Positions 1 through 4,532 of a DNA stretch of 6,187 nt are shown piece after piece. The DNA comes from Patescibacteria group bacterium UBA6130. Lineage in GTDB: Bacteria; Patescibacteriota; Microgenomatia; UBA12405; UBA6130. The translations under genes were made by a program, and so were the position numbers. How positions within the stretch are numbered: the first letter of the stretch is position 1; every line of letters starts with the position of its first letter. The notes beneath the pieces were generated by a model that was given only the letters and a program-made list of their open reading frames with translations, was not told where the DNA came from and did not search any database. The stretch covers positions 16,555 through 22,741 of the forward strand of contig DIVO01000068.1 in the NCBI GenBank assembly GCA_002428285.1, read 5' to 3'.

Positions 1-1467
1 ATAAACCCTATTAATAATATTGTTGACACTACTAATTACATTATGCTCATTTTTGGCATTCCAAGCCATGCTTTTGACTGTCGCATATCAGGAGAAGAAA
101 TAAATTGGACTCTTAACAACGAAAAATTTCAAACTCTGACTTCTATCGACGGCAGTAAAATCAAATTAAATAAGGACAGCCTTCTTATGGTTGGCAATAA
201 TCAAGCCCTAGGATTGGCAGGCGTAGTTGGAGGAAGAGATTCAGGCATTAATAATAAAACTCAAGACATAATAATCGAAATGGCAGTTTATGATCGTGAA
301 AAAGTAAATAAAGATTCGAGAAACCTTAAAGTTATAACTGAAGCCAGCACCAGACTTGATAAAGAATTGGATAGCGAACTCATACCTCAGGCTTTTGCCC
401 ATCTAATACACGCTATTAATGAATTAGCTGGAGGCAAAACCAATAGTCAAATATTTGATTATTATCCAACCAAAATACAGATGCCAAAGATTAAACTTAA
501 TTTAGAAAACGTCAGTCGGATAGCCGGAATTAAGATAAGAGATGATTTTTCCTTGGAAATATTAAAAAGACTAGGATGTAAAATAGAACCGAAAGATAAA
601 GGCTATATAGTATCACCGCCGACAAATAGAAAAGATCTTGAGCTTGAGGAGGACTTAATCGAAGATATTATCCGTTTTTTTGGTTATGATAAAATTCCTG
701 TCAATCAACCAATCTCTGATGATAAATTAAACGACGTTACTCCGGCAATACTCGTTGTAATAGAAAATCTTAAAAATAAAATCTTAAACCTTGGCTACGA
801 TGAAGTATTGTCTTGGCCATTAGTCGATGAGAATAATATTTTTGGACAAGAATTTGATAAAAAACCGATTAAAACGGAAAACAATATTAATAGTAATTAT
901 CCAATATTAAGAATGTCTATTATTCCTTCGTTAATGAAACAAGCCGATCAATATAGCCGATACAAAATTCCATTTTCTCAATTTTTTGAGGCAGGAAAGG
1001 TTTATTTTCAAAAAAACGGCAAACACACGGAACAACATTCTATTGCCATCTTTAACAAAAACAAAAAAATTCTTACAAGAGATGTAAGATCACTAATCGG
1101 TTCTTCGGAAACCACCTGGGCAAAAGACCGTCATGGACACTATTGTGAATTTAATCCGGAAAAGCTTGTTAATCAAATTAACCAAGAAAAAGTATGTTTA
1201 AAATATCTGACAAATCCCAATTCCATCCATGAACTTAATAAGCAGATTATAAAACTTGATGCCAATCTTGTTTTTGAAAAAGAACAGGCAATTGAGACTC
1301 TTTTGGAAAATTATTTTCATAAAATTGGCCCTGAGGTTTGCTGGAAACTTGAAATCAGCGACATATTTAAAACAAAAGATAAGTATAAATACACCATTAC
1401 TGCCCATTACTATAATGTCTCGAGCAGTAAGGCTAAAATAATCCACAAAAAGGCTTTTAATCTTTAA
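1..1467 (+). CDS. pheT: Phenylalanine--tRNA ligase beta subunit, 5'-truncated by window edge
   Basis: PheT partners PheS in the (alpha-beta)2 cytoplasmic enzyme that charges tRNA-Phe; the beta chain edits mischarged Tyr-tRNA and binds tRNA. The frame is open from base 1, so the real start lies upstream; the first ATG at 43 is internal. Residues are numbered from base 1 (488 codons, TAA 1465-1467). The B3/B4 editing domain begins with the hallmark INNIVDTTNYIM and SHAFD (His23), then IIIEMA (Glu93) and TEASTR. By family knowledge His23 and Glu93 match editing-site residues. The B5 domain spans about 160-230, ending in TNRKDLELEEDLIEDI and FGYDKIP. A class II-like but non-catalytic core follows (about 233-410; LRMSIIPSLM, FFEAGKVY), then a C-terminal ferredoxin-fold anticodon-binding (FDX-ACB) domain (about 413-488). 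The core-to-FDX-ACB stretch is shorter than usual. pheS is probably upstream, off the window. The 3' end overlaps the convergent PBP gene by 4 bp. Confidence 0.95.
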   Translation: MNPINNIVDTTNYIMLIFGIPSHAFDCRISGEEINWTLNNEKFQTLTSIDGSKIKLNKDSLLMVGNNQALGLAGVVGGRDSGINNKTQDIIIEMAVYDREKVNKDSRNLKVITEASTRLDKELDSELIPQAFAHLIHAINELAGGKTNSQIFDYYPTKIQMPKIKLNLENVSRIAGIKIRDDFSLEILKRLGCKIEPKDKGYIVSPPTNRKDLELEEDLIEDIIRFFGYDKIPVNQPISDDKLNDVTPAILVVIENLKNKILNLGYDEVLSWPLVDENNIFGQEFDKKPIKTENNINSNYPILRMSIIPSLMKQADQYSRYKIPFSQFFEAGKVYFQKNGKHTEQHSIAIFNKNKKILTRDVRSLIGSSETTWAKDRHGHYCEFNPEKLVNQINQEKVCLKYLTNPNSIHELNKQIIKLDANLVFEKEQAIETLLENYFHKIGPEVCWKLEISDIFKTKDKYKYTITAHYYNVSSSKAKIIHKKAFNL

Positions 1468-4124
1468 TCTTCGATGATCGGACTAGGCTTTATAGTAGGC
1501 GAAGAAGTAGGTTTCTCAGTTGGAGTTGCAGTAGGCGCTGACGTGGTAGGACTTGGTGTGGGTGAAGGTTCCCAATCCCATGGAAGGTTAACACCCACCC
1601 TGACCTCAGCTTCAGCTCTATTGTTATCCTGATCGTAAGCTATAGCTTTGATATAATAAGTGCCGTCATCCAATTTAAGCTCAGCTTCATAAGGTTTGTG
1701 ATTAATCGTTTTGATTTTTTTGCCATCAACCTCAATTTGAATTTCTTTAAGATCCTTAATCGTATTGACGTCGACTTTCACTAAAAAACTACTGTCCACT
1801 GTTGTTTCATTGCCCGGAGAGGAAAGTCTTATCGAGATTAAACCCGAATCATCACAATAATCACTAGGAGGATGATAGCGAGAGTCTTCCTGCTGAAAAG
1901 TCCAATTTAAAATTGCTTCCTGCCACCGGTTTTTACCATCTTTTGAGACAGGATCCTGTTCGACAAAAATAAAATACTCCTTTTCATCATAATCTCCCGA
2001 AGAAACAAGGGCAGGAGTCGCCAATTTGTCTTGATTTCGACAAGTTTTCATCTTGACATGAATAGGGTCCGATCCATTAGGAACAGTGCCGTTAATAAAA
2101 TATTCATTCTTCGAAGCAAAACCATCATGAGCAGGGTAGCCGGAAACAACATCAACTTCAACCTGAGATATATTACCAGGTTTTGAAAACTCACTATATC
2201 CAAATTGATCAATAGCAGCTATCATGGCTCTTCTCCAAATAGGGGTAGCTCCGGAAATACCTGAAGCTACACTTTTCATTGATGAATTGTCATTATTACC
2301 AACCCAGGATGCAATAATAACTTCTGGGGTCCAACCAATGGCCCAGTTGTCTTTAAGATCATTTGTGGTACCTGTTTTAACAGCAACTTTTCTATTGGGG
2401 ATATAAAGACCTGAGTGAGATCCAAAACTTACCAACCTTGCGTTATCATCAGATAAGATGTCAGAAATTATATAGGCAATACCCGGATCAAAAACTTTTT
2501 TGCCAGAAATAGGTTTGTACTCTTCAAGAACCTTGCCATCCTTGGTAGTTACCGTCAAAAAAGGATTGGCCTGCTGAACTTCACCCTGATTGGCAAAAGC
2601 AGTATAAGCTGAGGCCATTTCAATCATTCTAATATCTCCTCCTCCAAGGGTTAAAGACAATCCAAAATTTGAAAGATTCTCTTTAGTGGGCTCAAGGGTT
2701 GTCATGCCCATTTGGTAAGCCTTTTCAAGCATATCCGGCACTCCGACAATGCCCAAAAGTTTAACAGCAGGGACATTAATAGAATTTCCCAAAGCCGTTC
2801 TTAAATTCATTGGACCATGATATTTTCCATCGTAATTTACAGGAATATAATCGGGCTGTCCAAATCCTATAGGAAACACTGTCCGAGCATCAAAAATAGG
2901 AGTAGCGGCTGTATAACCTTTTTCCAATGCTAAAGCATAAGTTAATGGTTTTATTGAAGAACCTGGCTGCCTAAGACCTTGGGTGACAACATTATATTTT
3001 CCATCTATGGTTTCCGAAAAATAGTCCTTTGACCCCACCAAAGCCAATATTTGACCCGTTTTAGGGTCAAGAGCTACCACTGCGCCGTTGGTAATGTTTA
3101 GACCCTCCACTTTATCGATTTCTTCTTGCACAATCTTCTCAACTTCTTCCTGGAAAGATAAGTCTAAAGTTGTAGTCACTTTTAAACCCCCTTGTTCGGT
3201 TAGTTCAGGACCGTATTTATCTTCCAACAGCTTTTTAATCCACAAAACAAAATGCGGTGCTTTAATAAGAGTCCTATCTTCGGCAAATTCCAATTGGTCA
3301 AGTTGTTCCAAAGCTTCTTTATGTTCTTCAGAGGTAATATAATCATCTTCTTCCATTCTCCTCAGCACTGATTTAGTCCTATCGACAAACGCATCAGGTG
3401 TTGCCGAAAACGGAGAATAAACAGAAGGCCTTTGAGGCAAACCCGCCAGAAAAGCAGATTCAACCAGATTTAGCTCAGATACTTTCTTGCCTAAATACTG
3501 TTCAGAAGCAACTCCAACTCCCCAAGCTGTACCTCCATATGGAGCCTCGTTTAAATACATTAACAATATCTCGTCCTTGGAATATTTTCTTTCTGCCTGC
3601 AAAGTTAAAATTAATTCCTTTAATTTTCTAGTCGGAGTTCTTTCCGGAGTAAGAAGCACATTTTTAATTAACTGCTGAGTTAGGGTTGAACCTCCTTGCA
3701 ATGACTGATGTATAACAATGTTATACGCTGCCCTGGCAATTCCTTTTATCGAAAAACCGGGATGAGTGTAGAATTCTTTGTCTTCAATGGCGATTGTGGC
3801 CAATTTGAGACTATCTGGAATATCTTCCCAAGAAACAGGATCTCTTTTGGCTTCTTTATAAAAGTCATACAATACCTCTCCATTGCGGTCATAAATCCTG
3901 GTTGCAAATCCTTCTTTCCTTACCAAGTTGCTAGGGGAGGGGAGATCTCTGCCTACCCAGGCAAATACGGCAATCGTAAGAATAAATCCTGCCACAATAG
4001 ACACAAAAGCACCTACTGAAACATAAAAAAGGAGTTTATCCCTTTTAAATCTTGATACAGAGCGAAGACTTCGCCTGGTATGTTTTTTGAATAATCTTTT
4101 TTTCCAGGTTTCAAACCAGTTCAT
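1464..4124 (-). CDS. Class A penicillin-binding protein, PBP1A family (bifunctional transglycosylase/transpeptidase)
   Basis: This enzyme polymerises lipid II into glycan strands and cross-links the peptides outside the cytoplasmic membrane. With ATG at 4124 it is 886 residues. It has a basic cytoplasmic tail (1-30), one membrane anchor (about 31-57), a GT51 glycosyltransferase domain with catalytic Glu114 in EDKEFYTHPGF, GGSTLTQQ (144-151) and MYLNEAPYGG, and a transpeptidase domain with SSIK (nucleophile Ser389, Lys392), SIN (448-450) and KTGT (583-586). All catalytic motifs are intact. Next come an Ig-like domain (about 763-846) and a Pro/Ser/Thr-rich tail (847-886). There are only two cysteines, 695 and 757, both outside the membrane. 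Start choice: AAAGGA lies 12 nt upstream of ATG 4124, but directly abuts ATG 4136 (spacing 0). A TTG at 4154 would extend the frame to 896 residues but has no ribosome site. It is of the mrcA/ponA type; I give no symbol because paralogues cannot be told apart here. It is divergent from the microprotein-recG pair. Confidence 0.95.
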   Translation of the reverse strand: MNWFETWKKRLFKKHTRRSLRSVSRFKRDKLLFYVSVGAFVSIVAGFILTIAVFAWVGRDLPSPSNLVRKEGFATRIYDRNGEVLYDFYKEAKRDPVSWEDIPDSLKLATIAIEDKEFYTHPGFSIKGIARAAYNIVIHQSLQGGSTLTQQLIKNVLLTPERTPTRKLKELILTLQAERKYSKDEILLMYLNEAPYGGTAWGVGVASEQYLGKKVSELNLVESAFLAGLPQRPSVYSPFSATPDAFVDRTKSVLRRMEEDDYITSEEHKEALEQLDQLEFAEDRTLIKAPHFVLWIKKLLEDKYGPELTEQGGLKVTTTLDLSFQEEVEKIVQEEIDKVEGLNITNGAVVALDPKTGQILALVGSKDYFSETIDGKYNVVTQGLRQPGSSIKPLTYALALEKGYTAATPIFDARTVFPIGFGQPDYIPVNYDGKYHGPMNLRTALGNSINVPAVKLLGIVGVPDMLEKAYQMGMTTLEPTKENLSNFGLSLTLGGGDIRMIEMASAYTAFANQGEVQQANPFLTVTTKDGKVLEEYKPISGKKVFDPGIAYIISDILSDDNARLVSFGSHSGLYIPNRKVAVKTGTTNDLKDNWAIGWTPEVIIASWVGNNDNSSMKSVASGISGATPIWRRAMIAAIDQFGYSEFSKPGNISQVEVDVVSGYPAHDGFASKNEYFINGTVPNGSDPIHVKMKTCRNQDKLATPALVSSGDYDEKEYFIFVEQDPVSKDGKNRWQEAILNWTFQQEDSRYHPPSDYCDDSGLISIRLSSPGNETTVDSSFLVKVDVNTIKDLKEIQIEVDGKKIKTINHKPYEAELKLDDGTYYIKAIAYDQDNNRAEAEVRVGVNLPWDWEPSPTPSPTTSAPTATPTEKPTSSPTIKPSPIIED

Positions 4125-4136
4125 GACATTTTCCAT

Positions 4137-4142
4137 TCCTTT
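4137..4142 (-). promoter_or_regulatory. Shine-Dalgarno site of the PBP gene
   Basis: AAAGGA on the minus strand, 12 nt before ATG 4124. It favours 4124 over ATG 4136, which would follow with no spacer, and over TTG 4154, which lies upstream of it. A closer purine run (TGGAAAA) between 4136 and 4124 could also contribute. The 12-nt gap is long but usable, so the start is likely, not certain. Confidence 0.5.
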
Positions 4143-4200
4143 AAAAATATACAATAATTTATCAACTTGTTTTAACCTATTTATTTTTACTTAAAACAGC

Positions 4201-4233
4201 AAACTATCTTAGATGTTTTGTCTTAAGTAGTTT
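4201..4233. repeat. Hairpin 1 of the array (diverged)
   Basis: Arms AAACTATCTTAGA and TCTTAAGTAGTTT flank a 7-nt loop (TGTTTTG). The outer six base pairs are perfect. The inner stem pairs fully if T4207 and one T of the right arm are bulged, or with one T-G wobble and two mismatches without bulges. The ends match hairpins 2 and 3; the interior does not. Confidence 0.6.
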
Positions 4234-4316
4234 AATTCGCAGAACAAACTAGCGTGGACTTTCAGTACACGGTAGTTTAATTCAAAGAACAAACTAGCGT
4301 GGACTTTCAGTACACG
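4227..4316. repeat. Two direct tandem copies of a 45-bp unit, plus a 22-bp partial third
   Basis: Unit 1 (4227-4271) and unit 2 (4272-4316) match at 43 of 45 positions. They differ only at 4239-4240 (GC) versus 4284-4285 (AA). A third copy matches unit 2 exactly for 22 bases (4317-4338), then diverges within the fourth hairpin. This is the sequence-level view of the hairpin array. High identity in the centre and decay at the edges suggest recent duplication by slippage or unequal exchange. Confidence 0.9.
4246..4278. repeat. Hairpin 2 of the array
   Basis: Arms AAACTAGCGTGGAC and GTACACGGTAGTTT flank the 5-nt loop TTTCA. Twelve of 14 positions pair; the mismatches are G-G and G-A as read on the plus strand. 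It is identical to hairpin 3. Confidence 0.8.
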
Positions 4317-4323
4317 GTAGTTT
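4291..4323. repeat. Hairpin 3 of the array
   Basis: An exact 33-nt copy of hairpin 2, displaced by 45 bp: same arms, same TTTCA loop, same two mismatches. Because the copies are identical, a hairpin 2 left arm could also pair with a hairpin 3 right arm. Confidence 0.8.
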
Positions 4324-4335
4324 AATTCAAAGAAC

Positions 4336-4367
4336 AAATCACATAGACTTTACTAGTCTATTGGTTT
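4336..4367. repeat. Hairpin 4 of the array (diverged)
   Basis: Arms AAATCACATAGAC and GTCTATTGGTTT flank the loop TTTACTA. The arms pair at 11 Watson-Crick positions plus one T-G wobble (plus-strand reading), with a single bulged C at 4342. The stem differs from hairpins 2 and 3 at most positions on both arms, yet folds to the same size. Confidence 0.7.
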
Positions 4368-4402
4368 ATTATACATAAACACCAAGTTAAGTCTAACATC
4401 TA

Positions 4403-4513
4403 ATGAAAAAAATAAAAATTAAGAAAGATAAAATTATCAAGCTGGTTATTATTATTGCCTCAATTTCCCTTGTTTTGAGCAGTTTTATGCCATTGCTTTA
4501 TATGTTGAGATAG
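4403..4513 (+). CDS. Hypothetical 36-residue single-span membrane microprotein
   Basis: An ATG at 4403 opens a 36-codon frame ending in TAG at 4511-4513. The N-terminus is strongly basic (MKKIKIKKDK). A hydrophobic segment of about 20 residues follows (roughly 14-35, LVIIIASISLVLSS and onward), then a final Arg. This suggests a single membrane helix with the N-terminus in the cytoplasm by the positive-inside rule. The frame sits 19 bp before recG on the same strand, so the two are probably co-transcribed. No clear Shine-Dalgarno site precedes it, which lowers confidence. I do not recognise the family. The layout (Lys-rich start, one helix, very short) loosely resembles Prli42/DUF4044-type membrane microproteins of Firmicutes, but so short a hydrophobic peptide can look similar by chance. 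It could also be an uncleaved leader-like peptide or a non-coding frame. Confidence 0.5.
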   Translation: MKKIKIKKDKIIKLVIIIASISLVLSSFMPLLYMLR

Positions 4514-4532
4514 AATTCAGTCATTCAGATTG

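Larger units (their letters stand above)
4201..4367. repeat. Array of four evenly spaced hairpins, 45-bp period
   Basis: Four imperfect palindromes of 32-33 nt start at 4201, 4246, 4291 and 4336, exactly 45 bp apart. They are separated by 12-nt spacers: AATTCGCAGAAC, AATTCAAAGAAC, AATTCAAAGAAC. A weaker spacer-like sequence (ACTTAAAACAGC, 8 of 12 matches) precedes the first. The first three hairpins open with AAACTA and close with TAGTTT; the fourth opens AAATCA and closes TTGGTTT. The middle two are identical over 33 nt, while the outer two have different stems that still pair. It is not a CRISPR array: the constant and variable parts are not arranged as repeats and unique spacers, the period is short and no cas gene is present. 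It is not a terminator, since no T-tract follows. Possible roles are a structured RNA leader, an operator array for a dimeric regulator, or a DNA hairpin element. Function unknown. Confidence 0.85.
4143..4402. other. Divergent intergenic region between the PBP gene and the microprotein-recG pair
   Basis: I find no credible protein gene here. The left part (4143-4200) is very AT-rich and must hold the PBP promoter. The best match is TATATT (minus strand, 4151-4146) with TTAAAA 18 bp upstream, but it would start the message almost inside the ribosome site, so I do not call it. The middle (4201-4367) is the hairpin array listed separately. The right part (4368-4402) leads to the microprotein ATG. 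It contains TATACA at 4370-4375, which resembles a -10 box but has no good -35 box at 16-18 bp. No Rho-independent terminator (GC-rich stem followed by a T-run) is seen on either strand. Confidence 0.6.

Noticed and set aside
43..45. Start codon for pheT at base 43
   Set aside because: The frame is open to base 1 and the residues before it (INPINNIVDTTNYI) are the conserved B3/B4 start, so this Met is internal.
4155..4170. DnaA box (TTATCAACT on the plus strand at about 4159)
   Set aside because: It is a poor match to TTATCCACA, single, and without dnaA or dnaN nearby.
4146..4175. Sigma70-type promoter for the PBP gene (TTAAAA, 18 bp, TATATT on the minus strand)
   Set aside because: The -35 match is weak, and a start 6-8 nt after the -10 box would fall in the ribosome site, so the promoter is not convincing.
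4246..4278. tRNA gene or tRNA-like element; the loop CTTTCAG of hairpin 2 resembles a UUC (Glu) anticodon loop and GTTTAATTC resembles a D-arm
   Set aside because: There is no acceptor stem, no T-arm with GTTCRA, and no CCA. The stem is 14 bp rather than 5 bp, and the D-loop lacks GG.
4227..4367. CRISPR array
   Set aside because: The period is 45 bp with a 12-nt spacer that is itself conserved, two palindromic units are identical, and the spacers are not unique. No cas gene is in view.
4201..4367. Rho-independent terminators for the flanking genes
   Set aside because: The hairpins are not followed by T-runs, and they lie upstream of both flanking genes, not downstream.
4349..4375. Promoter for the microprotein-recG pair (TTTACT and TATACA)
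   Set aside because: The spacing is 15 bp and the -35 box is poor. TATACA alone is common in AT-rich DNA.
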